The notes: generated by a model not told the origin, from the letters alone. A stretch of DNA of 64,000 nt from Epiperipatus broadwayi (GCA_028023455.1 JAQFVV010006197.1:19341254-19405253); one strand, 5' to 3'; numbered from the stretch's first letter, positions 12,653-26,248 are shown. Numbers and translations are program-made.

Positions 12653-13395
12653 CCAATAAACATCACAAGACCACCACTTCTTATGCTTGTGTATAACTGT
12701 TTTAAAACAGGCAAAACTATATGTATTGCCACACACAGCAAGCTAGAGTAATCAATGGATGCTAGAAGGCTTGTGCATAAAATACCCATCTAGTGACTAT
12801 TCATCCAATATCCCCAGACTAGTTTTTGGCTTGTGGCCTTCATCAGCAAGGAGCCTTGGATATGAGAGCACTGCACCTAGATCTTAGGATCTAATGCAAC
12901 CCTCCAGCAGCCACCTTTTATCTCCAATTAACTACAAAACTATAAGCCTTATGTTGAAAACATCTGTTTTCAATCCAAGCCCATCAGCTTATATAGTCAT
13001 ATAGTCATATGGGTCTCAATTCAGTTCTGTATCCATACATTTTGGTGTCTTTGGTTCTTTAACAACCATAGGCATGACTATCCTATTAGGCAGGATTGGT
13101 TTTAAGCCAATAAACATCACATGACCACCACTTCTTATGCTTGTGTATAACTATTTTAAAACAGGCAAAACTCACTATACATATTGCCACACACACAGCA
13201 ACCTAGATCTAGGTGCAGTGCTCTCAGATCCAAGGCTCCTCACTGACAAAGGCCACAAGCCAGAAACTAGTCTGGGGATATTGGATGAGTAGGCACTAGA
13301 TAGGGATTTTATGCACAAGGTTTCTGGCATCCATTGATTACTCTAGCTTGCTGTGTGCAGCAATACGTATAGTGACTTTTGCCTGTTTTATAATA
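12653..13395. mobile_element. Foldback element, hammerhead-bearing family (copy B, with internal remnant)
   Basis: The left part, from 12,653, begins with the family's outer sequence ('aaacatcaca.gaccaccacttcttatg') and continues as the minus-strand arm. From about 13,104 the same outer sequence appears again for roughly 100 bases, then jumps into the plus-strand arm (about 13,205-13,390). The minus-strand arm keeps CTGATGA (12,840-12,846), but its GAAA is changed to AAAA (12,823-12,826). The plus-strand arm has CTGACAA (13,243-13,249) with GAAA at 13,263-13,266 and CTAG at 13,267-13,270. Between the arms, on the minus strand at about 13,014-13,103, is an open stretch of about 30 codons with 'RIVMPMVVKEPKTPK'. 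I do not recognise it. It may be a remnant of protein sequence from a longer parent element. Confidence 0.75.
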
Positions 13396-16300
13396 TTTTC
13401 CTTGCATTGATATGTTAGAATATTCCATTGTTAAAGGAAAAAAAATAACTTGTTCTTATAGGATTTTCTGACTTGTTTGTACTTTTTATAAAATATGTCA
13501 GCTATTTGATGAAATCCTTTTCAAGTTTTCTATGTTAATATTTCTTCTTCCCAATAATTTTATTGTAGACAGAATATTAACAAATAGTGTCTCTTAATAA
13601 TGTGCTCTTTATTAAGCTTAAATATTTTCCAGACATATCATGCATATTGATTTACTATTTCTATGCATAAAAAAATATGCATTATTCGATTTCTTTTCAA
13701 ATGTGCGATTTTCTTTGCCATTTTTTATTATTATCTTATTTTGTTTAGCCATTCCAATAAAAAAGTAAAAAGCAAAAAAATAATAAAATGAAGTAAAATT
13801 GTAGTTTTATTTTTGTAGGTATATGTTTGTCTGTGAAAATCACTATACAAACAAAATGTTGTGAACGTCATAGATTAAATCCATAGTCAGATAGACCACA
13901 CAATATAGATAATTTGTTAAAATATTGCACTTCTGATAGAATAAAGCAAAATTATTATAAAGATTGGTGAGAAAAAAAGATGTAATTAAGAAAATAAATA
14001 TTAGATTTTATTAACTCTTAATACAATATTGGCATGCATATTTACATGGCACTATGTGCATGTTTAAATAGAAGTTTTATGCAAGTCCATTTCATATATG
14101 TTTAGGAAAATGTCTGGGGGCTGGATTGAGAGCTTTTGAGGGTCTGATTTGACCGAAAAACTAGAGGTTACACACCTTTGAATTAGAAAATGAGTTCATC
14201 CACTTCTAGACGATTAGTTGAGAAATTATTTATAATACTATTTGATCATCTTCCCATTTGCAAATAAGAACTTTATTTAATTTCATTAAAATAGAATATG
14301 ACATAGATCTCTATAGAAATGTGCCAGTAGAAATGTTCACCAAATCCTACATATTCTTAAATAGAATAACATTATTAACTTGTAGTACTATATGATCTAG
14401 TATAGGTGATCTTTCAAGGAATCCTAATTGGACAGATTAATTATGCTCTTTCAATAATTTATTTATACTATGTTTAGTAATAATAATGTAAACTTTACAA
14501 CAATTGCAAGGTACAAAGACTTTTGAGAATAAAGCATATTTCTTTTAGGTTTAGGCAGCAACACAGCATGAGTAAGAAGTGCCTTTGTGCAAGGTAAAAT
14601 TTTAGCGCACCCCCTCATTCTATAAAATAAAATTTATAAATTAAGACCCCTTTACCAGTGCTTTCGCAAGAAAAACTTGAAAATATGGCTTTTGTCATTA
14701 ACATGTTCAGTAAATATTTAAATACTTACATATTTCATGCATTTATTTCTACAAAATAAACCCAGAGAATAAAACACATGCTAAAATAAAATAAATTAAT
14801 TTTTAAAAAAAAATTTTTGAGACAATAATTAAATAATACCTTAAAACAAAAATATTTATTTAATTTGAAATTTTTAATTTTTTCTTTCAAAAGTTTTCAT
14901 TTTATTTTTTGAACAATCCTATGAAATTGCTAATAGAGATAAAAATATCTACAAATAAGATACTTTTTAAAATATATTTTTGTTATATTTAAAAGAATTA
15001 CCATCACCATACCCTCACACAAAAACATTGCACTGCTAGTCTACTCTTCTTAGACCAGCTCCAATATTCTAGAAGTAAGAAAACTGGTTATTAAAAATAT
15101 TATCTACAGTAGGGTATGATTCTTTGGAATGCTTCACTTCTGAACTCCATCCCACATAGTGAGGAAAAAAGAGAGTCCAGTTTGTTTCCATTATTCTTTC
15201 TGAACTAACATTTAGATCAATTTTAACAATCAAGTCAATAATCCATTAAAAATAGTTCTTATTTATTTTAAAATCTATTATAAATCTCTATGCTATTAAC
15301 AAAGTTATATTCCTTCAATATAAAATATTTACACTATTCTTTAACTTTTTATATGGTGTTACTCCACTATTAATAACTATAATTTATTATATATATACCA
15401 ATAATTTTAGTTTTCATATTTACTAATATAACTTTCATATTTCATTAGGACCACCAAACTAGGGCAATTTCAAATACCATGGCTAATATAACTTCTTGTT
15501 AAAAAGTTCTTTGTTTTAAAAATCCATTAATTACTTATAATTCAGAACCTCTCTCACATATAAAATTTTCTATTAACAAAAATAATTTGATTTGTTTTCA
15601 TTTAATAATAAAATATTTACACTATTATATTATTTTTAATGCTTATTAATAACTAAATCCTATTGTACATATTATACTTTATTATATAATTTGACAATTA
15701 GGGATTGAACCAGAATTTATTTAAGTGAAGAAATTTAATATTTTCATAGATTATTTTTTCAGTATATTTTTAGAAGCAATTAAAATGCCTGACACTTTAT
15801 TATGTTTATTCATAGGTTATGTTGGATAACTATTAAAAAAATAATAAATTAAACATTTCCACTAGATACATTTTTTAGACTTTATTTATTTATTAAGGAA
15901 GATATATATATACAACTATAGTATGATTCTTTTTATCTTACATTTTATAAAACACTTTTTACAAGTAGATTAAATTAGTTTAGTCCTAATCCGAATAACA
16001 GATTCCTTGTCAAGTGGCAATATTTGTGATCTGAAGGTACATCATACCTACAGATTGCAAGTAGAGTCTATACACACTGTATATGTTTGAATGTTGTTAT
16101 TTGTAAACTAATAAGCAATAGCTATATTAGGTTATCCTGAGTGAGGGGCTCTTTGTCGAGCAGCATAAATTGTGCCCAAGTGTCTCCATAGAGACGCTCA
16201 GGCGCCAGAAGACCATGTAGGAGTTTGCATTAAATAATAGCATTACCATAAAATTTGTTATGAAATAAATATTTTGGCATGCAATAATATCTTTTTAAAA

Positions 16301-17632
16301 ATTATTTTTTATTCACTGTTTTCCTTAAATTTGTATTACAAGTTTTTAGCAAGAGAACAAATCCAAGTCCAGGATCCAAAAAAAAAAAAAAATTATTAAA
16401 AATAGGATAAGGTATTTAGTAAAATGTGCAAAAAGATAATATGGCATTAATAAAAAAAAAAGAGAAAAACAATTATTAAAAAAGTTTTATATGAGTCAGC
16501 ACCAGAATCGATGCTAAACTCTCTTGTTCCAGAGTCAGTCACCCCACCTGTATTCACCTGTACTCTAAATGAAAAATACATTTAAATTCTGTAAAATATT
16601 ATTGATAAACATAATTTCATCATATGCAAAATTACCGTAATTATGAGACAATATTTTTAAAATGTTTTATTTTTAAATAAATTATTAATAAAATATGTTA
16701 CTTTTTATATAAATTAGAATATTTAAATAAAAGTAATTGGAAAATCTAAACATTTACATTTATGTATAATTTTTATTAATCATAGCAACAAAGAGCATCC
16801 CCCTGTTCATTTTTGTGCAATAGTAGAGTATATATAAATATGTTTCGAGTTTCAAGGAATTGTCACAATAAGAATTAAGTAAAAGATAATTCCTCTTACA
16901 TTTAAATAAAAAATATTTACTATCAGGATGTGTTTCTAACAATATATAGGTTTGAAAATTTAAACATTTTTATGCAAGTTTTTTTAATTATTATGATAAA
17001 GTGGCATTGGTCTGTTTATGTAATGATAAAAGGACATTTGTAGCATATTTTGAGTTTGAACCTTGGGCAATATTCACAATAAGTTTAAGTATTTGTCCTC
17101 TGAATGTATTTCTAACAATGAAGTGATTAAAAAATTTGTAAACATTTTTAGTTACATATAAATTTTATTGTTTGATGTCTTGGTGCCCTCTGGTGAAGTG
17201 CCTTTGTGCTCCACATAAGCTGCACACCCACAAGCGGCAGCTCTGACTTTAGGTGAAAAAAACATTTTTTGAATTTTTCTATTTAAAGACAATAGAGTAA
17301 TGAAGTTTTTCATTCTGAAAGTGTTTTGACAGGTTACATCTGTAAAAAGTATTAAAAAACAGCATTTAATAAATCATTGCAGAACCTCTTTAGCTTAAAA
17401 AGAAAAATAATAAAGAAGACATTGCTTGCCATTTAACTTCAGATTGATGTTTTGTTTTTCGTTTTCCTAATTGTATTTTAACCAGTATAAATATTATATG
17501 TGAGTGTGTGTGAAAAACTAAAAGCCAAACTTTAATACCAGATAATGATCTCTATATAAAAATTTATTTAAAAGCGATTAGTCAATTCACTTGGATAAAA
17601 ATAGTCATTTACAAATCGTTACGATATAGCAG
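13396..17632. other. AT-rich sequence, a few relic fragments
   Basis: No gene is supported. Two short patches have more G and C than their surroundings: 16,135-16,215 ('gctcaggcgccagaag') and 17,185-17,250 ('gctgcacacccacaagcggcag'). They may be relics of inserted repeats but I cannot classify them. A hAT-like end near 14,110 is listed separately. Confidence 0.4.
14110..14180 (+). mobile_element. Probable hAT-type MITE terminal fragment
   Basis: The segment contains 'gggggctggattgagagc', 'gggtctgatttgaccg' and 'ctagaggttacacacctttg'. This order resembles the right end of animal hAT non-autonomous elements, where a GGGCCGGATT block and a 'GGTT.CACACC..TG' end are usual. I found no matching left end upstream, so it is a truncated relic. 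Confidence 0.4.
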
Positions 17633-17975
17633 TATTAATAATTTTTATTAGACTAGAGATTATTCAATAATGAATAATATTTCTGTAGTGTAATTTTCAC
17701 TACACCACTTTCATGTAAGATAGGGATTGGTTTCTATTCACTTTTACACTTTGCGGAGAGATGTAATCATAAACATATAACCAAAAAGACATGTAAAAAA
17801 GATGTATGACCCCACAATACACATTTCATGCTGAGACAGAACTCATCAGTTGGTTCAGACCACAATGTTTACACATATCTTTATCATTGCGTGAGAGTGG
17901 TGTAATAAAAATTACTCTACAGAAATATTTTTCATTATTGGATAACTTCTAGTCTAATGATGACTAATAAAAATT
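17633..17975. mobile_element. TIR element, family 2 (complete copy)
   Basis: The left end (about 17,633-17,707) and right end (about 17,899-17,975) are inverted copies sharing 'taataatttttatta', 'gactagag', 'aataatgaa', 'tatttctgtag' and 'caccac'. The right end carries a small insertion ('tgatgacta'). The interior of about 190 bases is shared with partial copies at 22.3 kb and 34.1 kb, including 'gatagggattggtttctat', 'aacatataaccaa' and 'catcagttgg'. No transposase is present. A separate small hairpin (about 17,993-18,036, 'ctactgaacaata') follows immediately. Confidence 0.75.
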
Positions 17976-18680
17976 ATTAATAAACTTCCATTCTACTGAA
18001 CAATATACTATAAAAATATTGTTCATTATTCAGTAGTTGATTTTTTTAAAAATGTGTGTAACAATAGCACAAAGAAATTGAATGATACTTACTTTGTAAT
18101 TTCTTCAAAAATTGCCGATTTGATTAAAAATGTTAATTCAGAAATGTGTCAAAAGTATATGTAGCTAAATATGTTACCAAGAATTTTGAATAAAAGTATT
18201 TTTAATTCTTTTTTTTTTTCCAAAATAAAAAAAATCTAAGAACAGTTTAAAAGATAGCAGACAAAAAGATGAAATAGTGTAATCATATAGATAAAAAATT
18301 AATTTAAATATATCCATAGTTTTTTTTAAATGAAAAGGCTGATTTTGATATCATGATGCAATGTAAGACTCCTATTTGCTTTTACTGCACACGAGTCAAA
18401 AAAATAATGTATTTCATTATAATGATACAACTAACTTATTTTATGCAGATATGTTAGTTTGATCAATTTGTTGTATGAAAATGAGACTTAAATTTTCTAG
18501 TGACATAACTGAAAAACATTAGAAAAATTCATGTATTGGTATTAGTAAGCATTCTAGGCTATTTTCTACCAGGGAAAATCCTCAACCCAATGCTGACACA
18601 TTGTCTGAGAGATTCCTGACTCTGAAACAGGAAAGGTCACAGTGCATCACATCATATCACATCACAATCACATACTAAAC

Positions 18681-19195
18681 CAGTAGTCTTCAACCTTTTC
18701 ACACCTGCAGACTGGTAAAAATAAGGATAAGGTTTCGTGGACTGGCAGAAGTCTATAGATAAATTTTCTTAAAGATGCAAACTGCTTAGCCTTAGATGAG
18801 CATAATTGTTATAACTGATCAAAACAACAATGTTAAATATACAAGATAAAGTTATATATATATGGAACTTGCATAATAAAAAACTTTTTTTTAAATTTTT
18901 TTAGAAAAGTAATAAAAAATTTAATTCAAACCCCCCCCCCCCCCATAAACATCTGTGATAACTAGAAAAACAAATTAATTTATGTAGGATTGATTAGATT
19001 TTGTTTTCGTTCTGTTTCTTTTTTTTTAAATGGGTAAAAATGAGATGAAAAAATAAATAAAAATTGTTTATATTAATTAAAAGTTTAAACTCTTATTATT
19101 TTGTTATTACAAACTTTCATGCCAGTCTACTGCGGACCGGTAAAAAACTTCTGCGGCCCGGCACCAATCCATGGACCAAGGATTGAAGACCACTG
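18681..19195. mobile_element. hAT-family MITE with exact 8-bp target-site duplication
   Basis: The element begins CAGTAGTCTTCAACC (18,681) and ends GGATTGAAGACCACTG (19,195). Inverted, the two ends match with two mismatches, and this is the standard form of hAT termini. The 8 bases before it (18,673-18,680) and after it (19,196-19,203) are both TACTAAAC, the 8-bp duplication expected of hAT transposition. Near the right end is 'ctgcggcccggcaccaatcc', a GC-rich subterminal block usual in these MITEs. At 515 bp it is non-autonomous and encodes nothing. A run of 14 C residues lies at 18,931-18,944. Confidence 0.92.
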
Positions 19196-19203
19196 TACTA
19201 AAC

Positions 19204-20800
19204 TAACTAAGATCATTTCTTGATATTGTGTCAAATCCAAATAAAAACCTTCAAATTTTATCAAATTTTTTTTTTAAAAAAGGCAGAGCTTTCATTGAAA
19301 AATTACGGCTGAGGATAGAGTACAAATAAAAGTTATAATTAGACAATATGTTGAAACCTATCAAAAGTATAGAAAAACTTAAAGATTATCACAAGATATC
19401 AAGTAAGTAGATCAAAGGACCAGCATGCTTCATGGAAACAGATAAATAAAATAATCATCATATAACCCTGGGTGGTAACTTCTTCTCTGATAATCTCTCT
19501 CATAGAAGACTAGTGAAGAAATAGAAAGTGCTTTTATTAATAAAAGGCTTCCAATTATTGCATTATCAGAGTTTAATGGTTTTCCATTGTTATGAAACTC
19601 TCTAACAAAAAATAGCTAGATATTGATTAACTAATCAATATTGTATGATTTTTGGGGCTATGTACTAACTAAATGAAAAGCAAATCAAAAGATTGTTAAA
19701 AAAAAAGTTTAAGAGCTCCATTCAGATCAATCCATGTTTTAGATATGGCAAGTAAATATGTCATTGCATCTTAAAACTCTTTTCATATGATATATTAGTA
19801 TTATTTCTCTTCCTTTACCAATTATTATTTCTCTTCCTTTACCCTTTATGAATTGGTTATCAATATTATTAATAATCAATGCATAATTATTACTTATAAT
19901 TGTGCATATGTAAATATGAACATTTTTGTAGTCACAGAATAATTTCTACATTTGTTACAAAACCCACCAATATATATTTACTTTTGTCTTTATACTTTTG
20001 TTTTATTTTTCCTCTTCTGGAGTTAAAATGACCTTATTCATTAATGAGTAACTGACTTCTAATGATGATTTTGAGATGGAAAAAAGAATAAGTTTAAAGA
20101 GCAAAGCTATAATAAAATCTATAGATAAGTAAAAAAAAGAAGAGATGAATAACATACTATAGGGCTATTGAAATATAGATATATTACTCTAACTAAAAAG
20201 AAAAAAAAACAAAGAACAAAAATTAAAAGCACATTTTAAGATGACTATACAATATAATGAGAGAATCCTAACTAATTCCTCATATATCACATACAGATCC
20301 TTAATTTATTGAACTTGTTGCAATGTTGCTGTTAACCTTCTTCTGCAAAGAATCTTTTCTTCTAAAAAAATCAGAATTTCACTTAATTGTAATTCTTTAT
20401 TAAAATTTGTTTTCAACTATACCCTCTAATACCTTTATAAAGTGACTTTGAATTTATTTTTATGATAAAAATTAAGCTTGTCTTTCCCATGATAGCTTTA
20501 TTCAAGATCATAATTTAATCTAGCAATTCTTGAATTTTAATAAATTTGCAACATTACTAGAAATATAATATTAAATGCCTTGATTATTGTTGAGACATTC
20601 TTTTCTAAGTTTGTATTGTTAAATCTACATATATTTACATAGGTGAAAAATAAAGTACCCTACAACATCTCCCATAAAGGAACAGTAAAAAAGAAAATAT
20701 TACCAGATCTTCTATCTGTTAGATGATGAAATTAGTATTTTATTTTCCCTTATTTTTTCTTCTAGTTAAGAATATCTAAATATTCATTTATGAACTACAA
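19204..20800. other. AT-rich sequence without recognised features
   Basis: No gene, repeat structure or RNA is recognised apart from a local duplication of 'attatttctcttcctttacc' at about 19,800-19,850. Confidence 0.5.
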
Positions 20801-20807
20801 TTGAATG

Positions 20808-21008
20808 GTTATCTAAACGATCATACATTGATTATTTGACAGAAGCCTAGTTGAGAACTACAATTTTTTATCTCGCCTACATTCAAACCCCAGTTCACAG
20901 TTATCAATTACTATTGATTAGTTATGTAAATGACCATACATTGACTATTTGACAGAAGCCTATTTGAGAACGATATTTTTTACCTCACTTACATTCAAAC
21001 CCCGGTTC
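20808..21008. repeat. Two-copy tandem duplication (~113-bp period)
   Basis: Copy 1 (about 20,808-20,896) and copy 2 (about 20,921-21,008) share the order 'gttat.taaa.ga.catacattgattatttgac', 'agaagcct', 'ttgagaac' and 'acattcaaacccc.gttc'. They differ at roughly one position in eight. The end 'ttcaaaccccggttc', read on the minus strand, resembles a tRNA B box, so the unit may derive from a SINE. Confidence 0.7.
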
Positions 21009-22290
21009 GTAGACATGACAAGAAAATATGCTATCGTTATGCCACTAAGACCTTCTATTTATTTATATATTGTGATAAAATCAAAATTTATGATATTTCA
21101 ATCCATACAAAAGAATACTGAACAAATTAAAAATATTTAAATTACACAGGAGATAATAAAGTGCTCGTCCATAAAAAGTAATTGAAACAGCACATGAGTC
21201 ACTAATCTTTAGCTCTTGAGTCTATTATTCTATACTAAACAATGCAGAACAATGTAGAAACGAAGGGATATAACGTGTTCATAGATATTAATTTATGATT
21301 ATGTAATAAATTTATTTTTTAAATTAAAGTTTATTTCATAATTTGAAATGTCTAATAATTTCCTATTTAAAATATAATTATTTAATATCTGTAAATAAAT
21401 TACAATTACATTAATATTAGAATACTTGAGTGCTTTGAAAATGAAGCTAGTAATTTAAATTAAGAACATTGAACTATAATATATAGTCTTTTCACATCGT
21501 AATATAGAGAAGTATCGCACAAACACACATACATATTTCCCAAAACTGACTTTCATCATTTAAACCAGTTTTATCTTAGCAGATAATACTCCAAACTATT
21601 TTTATCTATTTGTTAACCCGTCAAATCCATTTTATTTGATAAACTTCAGATTGATTGCAGCTAGTATTTTTTATGTTCAATATACAGCAGAAAAGTTGTT
21701 AAGAGACATCGCGTTAAAAAAAAAAAAGAAGAGATGATTCTCTATAAGGCAGTAAATCATTGTTATAGTGTCAGAAGCTTGGGGAAAATATAGAAATATG
21801 TTGAGTGTTTAAGTTAAGGACTTTCAATTTAAAATTTCACTTTTATGTCAGTACACATTTTACCTTTCTGAACTTGATTTACTGTTTTTTTTTTTCTTTT
21901 TTAGACAATGAAAACAATTTAAGATTATTGCGACAGCAAATAATTTATCAAATTTTATACACAAAAATGCTTTTTTTTTTTAAAAATTAAACCAACTCAG
22001 TAAGCATAGTATTTTTATTTATAAAATCAATGACTGTGTTTAAAATATTCGATCACTGGTTTTTAAAAAAATAAACATTTATACTTAAAAAAAAAAAGAT
22101 ACAGATCAACTATAACAATAAATAAAAGAAAATAAGGTATTAAAAATAAGTACAAATAGGCAAGTAATCGGAAATTATAATACGTCCAAGGGAAGACCGC
22201 TGATTATTAGAATGCGAAAGTTATAAGTTAGAATAAAAAGACGATATATAATGAAGATTAATATACTAATGCAAATAATTTTTTTTAGTC
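21009..22290. other. AT-rich sequence without recognised features
   Basis: Only short chance frames are seen, along with homopolymer runs of A and T. Confidence 0.5.
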
Positions 22291-22296
22291 ATTCAT

Positions 22297-22530
22297 TAGA
22301 CTAGAGATTCTCCAATAATGAATAATATTTCTGTAGTGTAATTTTCACTTCACCATTCTCACGCAAGATAGGGATTGGCTTCTATCCACTTTTACTACCT
22401 TGATGAGGGATGTAATAATAAACATATGATCAAAGACATGTGATAAAGATCTATGATCCACAAGAGGCACATTTTGTGTTGAACCTCCTCTCATCAGTTG
22501 GCCCAGACCACAATCTCTTATACAAATATT
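22297..22530. mobile_element. TIR element, family 2 (copy lacking its right end)
   Basis: It starts with the same 'attagactagagatt' end as the complete copy at 17.6 kb and follows it through the interior to about 22,530 ('catcagttggcccagaccac'). The inverted right end is missing. A 63-codon minus-strand frame inside it has no counterpart in the other copies and is probably not a gene. Confidence 0.75.
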
Positions 22531-23184
22531 TGTCATTGTTGACTGATTTTCTTATAATGAATTACAGCTAATATGTTTTGTAACATTAATCTCATTATTA
22601 ATACTACTCTTCAAATTTTAAAGTTGTTACAATTTTAAACCATGAAAACATTAAATATATTTTTATAGGACATAAGAGACTTCATTATGTTATGATCTAG
22701 CTCCAAATTAGATGCTAGAACAAATTGTGTTAAGTAATGAAAGCAATGGCAAACTATCATACCAATCAATGGCAGGTGATCCCAAATCCTCTTTGATAGA
22801 GACTTCGTATAAAAATAGCATATTAAATTTTGCTAAGACGCTACTATTAAAATATTTTGCAATTAAGTTTACCTGTCGTTTTTGATATATAATGATTAAT
22901 GTTATATATAAATAATCTAATTTAGAATAAATTATTTCTAATTAATACTCTCCTTAAGTCATTTTAATAATTAACATTAGTTTTATATATACACTCACTA
23001 TTGCAAATTATATTGTTGTGTTCTGTTAATATTATTATCATAATGCTAATAAAAGCTAACATGATTTACAAGATTTAAATATTGAATTCAAATTTTTGTG
23101 GGAAAAAAAAACCTCTGTAAAAGTTACTTTACACCTTTTTATAAATAAAAATAATTAATTATATATATATATACCAGATGTAAC

Positions 23185-23890
23185 CGATCTTGTAAAGGCA
23201 AATGGTTTTTTCAAAAAATTAGTTGCTTTTAAGATTTAATGTAAATAATATCTATTTTATATAGAAGATTTTAAATGTGAGAATTGTATACTGGTCTAAA
23301 AAAGTCATCATTATGATAGAATACCATCATTTTTGTAATAATTGATTGCTTTAACTTTTTTTTTTTGAGATTTTTCAATAGCACCATGATCAATCATAAT
23401 ATTTCTTTTCGCTTTATTAATAATGTTGGAATAAAAAAAATGCTGGTCATTTTTGTAATATTTTTTTATTAAATATAATATTTATAATTTTTTTAATAGG
23501 TTGCTTTAACAATTTATTGTAAGATTTAATGTAAATTAAACAAAACATTTTAATATTATATAAATAAATTTCCAAATTTTAATAAAGCTAAATCAAAATT
23601 TACATTTTTAAACATACCTGCTATATTTGGCAATGTTAAGGCACAAATATATATTTACTGGAGCACCCTCTGAATAAAAAATTAAATTTTTTTTCCTGAT
23701 TTTTCAATAGCATCAAGACTAATGGTAATATTTCTTTTAGCTTGATTAATAGCTACCATTTATTAATGTTGGAATACAAAAACGCTGGTTGTTTTTGTAA
23801 TATTTTTTTTTATTAAAGATAATATTTATAATTTTTTTTAATTGGTTCCTTTAATTAAATATTTTTTAAGATTTAATGTAAATATGGTTT
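23185..23890. repeat. Diverged tandem duplication (~290-350-bp period)
   Basis: The phrase 'aagatttaatgtaaat' recurs at 23,231, 23,521 and 23,868. 'tttttcaatagca' recurs near 23,371 and 23,700, and 'aatgttggaata.aaaa' is shared by the two full units. The copies are about 75-80% alike by eye. No coding content is seen. Confidence 0.7.
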
Positions 23891-24488
23891 TTTATTAAAC
23901 ATTGCTAAGTATGCCATCTGAATTATATTAGGGAATTGACAGACCACGAAAGCATGGAATGCTTTAATGCCGAATTATGAATCGGAGTTTGTGGCTGGTT
24001 GGGAATCTTTAGCACAAAATATATACTATATCTCTATAATTAAAAGCACCCATTTTTTATTTAATGGAAGAATTACTTCCTTTGCATAAACATAGTGACT
24101 GTGAAATTGAACAGGCATTGGAGAAACATTCATACATTCAGCAATCAGACAACAGAAAAAATACAGATTTTATATATATTAGATAAAAGATATATATTTT
24201 TTTAAAAGATAAATTTAGAATTTAAATAGATATTTTATCTCATTCATGACAATGATAAATAATTATGTCAAAATTGGTTATGTAGATAATGGAATGAATT
24301 CTCTCTCAGGAAATCATATGACATTCAAGCAGTAAAAAATAATATCACATGACCACCCAATTATTTGGAATTTTATGTACTGTTCAAATACTAGAAATAA
24401 TGGATTAAATTTCAAAGTGTAAAATCCATCACTTTACAACTGCACTGAACTATACAGGATATGTAACTAATCAATTCACTGTTTAAAA
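23891..24488. other. AT-rich sequence with probable SINE tails
   Basis: The segment carries several 'cacatgac' and 'catatgacattcaagc' phrases (about 24,310-24,350) that resemble the tail of the minus-strand SINE family described at 61.3 kb. The heads are not clear. Confidence 0.35.
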
Positions 24489-24600
24489 TGTCATGTGACA
24501 TTGTAACACCTAGGTGTGTTAGAGTTGAGATGTAATCAATCCAGGAAATTTTAGTTCTTGGATCAATCAGTCTATCACTGCATTAAGCTGTAATTTTTCC
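24489..24600 (-). repeat. tRNA-derived SINE copy
   Basis: On the minus strand, 'atgcagtgatagactgattgatcc' sits where an A box is expected, 'tggattgatta' where the B box is expected, and the copy ends 'caatgtcacatgaca'. Copies near 36.7, 38.4, 51.0 and 61.3 kb have the same order. It is degenerate. Confidence 0.6.
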
Positions 24601-26248
24601 CTTCTTTCAAACTGTTAAGAAATAAACAATTCCAATTACCTTCTAAACTTAATTTACTAATCACTAATAATAATAATACTTTTAAAAGATAATCTATAGC
24701 TTTACAAATAGTATAAATAAAAATAAATTTCCTTTATTTCTTGTAAGATTTAGTAATCAATAGTTACTAATGATAGTTCAATTTAAGTCTCATTTTCAGA
24801 ACAATTTCTGGATTTTCTCCTTATAGCTGGAAGTAAAGCAAATATGTATATAAAGTCATTTTAACTCAGTTTTTTCTATTAAGATAATAGCATGCAGTTA
24901 AAATTCAATAGTTTTGAAATGAAGTTAGCCTGCTTCTATATCTGATATCAAGTCAGTAACTATTCTAGTAACTTCACTTCTATTCTTACAGTGGGCACTT
25001 TTTCTCACTGATTAGGAATGTTTATAACATCACACCATTAATTGATTCTTTCAGCTTACAATAGATGGCATTAGAATGAGACAAAAATGATCCTACTTAA
25101 GCAGAAAGGAAAAAGTGAGATTGATTTGGTATTTATAATATATTAAGAAAAATCAAAATTTTTGTAGCATCTAAATTATCTTTCTAGTTCTATTTACAGT
25201 ATATTATATGACAGTAATTTCATTATATAACAACATGTGAAATGCATAGCATAAAAATATTACTTATATATATATATTTCCAGTTTATTGAAAAAGCATA
25301 TGTGATTATTATTAAGAAATGTAAATCATATGTTGAATACATATGTATTTAAATATTATTAAAAGCAAGTAAGTAAAGATTTAATATATTTTTCAAGGAA
25401 AATGAGCACTGAAAAAAAAAAAAAAAACTGGGACAGAGGGAGAGATTGATTAGAATTATAAAGTACAAAGCTTGATGAGATTAATCCCATAAAAAATATA
25501 AAAATAAACTAAGATAAATGATTAGAAAAGCAGAACCTAAAAAGAGTAACTATGATAATATGTATATAAAAGTGATGAGATCAGCAGTGGCAAAAAAATA
25601 CAGAGAAGAAAAGATAAGATGATTTATTGCTTAGTTAACTCAAACTATTTTGTAAAGCATCTAATATTGGAAAACCACATTAAAGCACTGATCACAAACA
25701 AACAATAGTATTCAATAAAAGATGAAATTTGATTTTTATTTAAGATGAGAAGTTATAAAGAGAAAATGTAATTCTTGTTTCTAACCCCCTCCTCCTTCCA
25801 AAAAAAATTACAACATTTTTTTTTATATAATAAAATCCAATCTTGCCTTAAGATATATTAATAAAAAAAAAGTTCATCCCTTTAAAATGATCTTAAAGTA
25901 AATTGCACTAACTTTAAATGTTTTTAAAATTATGTTAGTGCTAATAGATATATACATTATGAAGTTAGTAATAAATCTAATCATCACTAGTAGAAATTGC
26001 CCTGTGTCATTTAGAGTGGTATTACAGTGGCAGGCTTGTGAGCAAAAAACAAGAATCTCAGAAAACCCCGTCATTTCTGATGTTTAAACATATATAATCT
26101 CCTAAAAGACAATCTATAGTAAAGTTTGATACAACTAAGTCTTATAAAAAGAAGAAATAGTACAACAAACACTTTTTTTCATTAAATTAAGATTTATATA
26201 ACAAATATATAAAATGAACACAGCACAGTAATCAATTTAGGTTGCTCA
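24601..26248. other. AT-rich sequence without recognised features
   Basis: No supported gene. A 66-codon minus-strand frame (25,874-26,074) has no recognisable motif. Confidence 0.45.
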
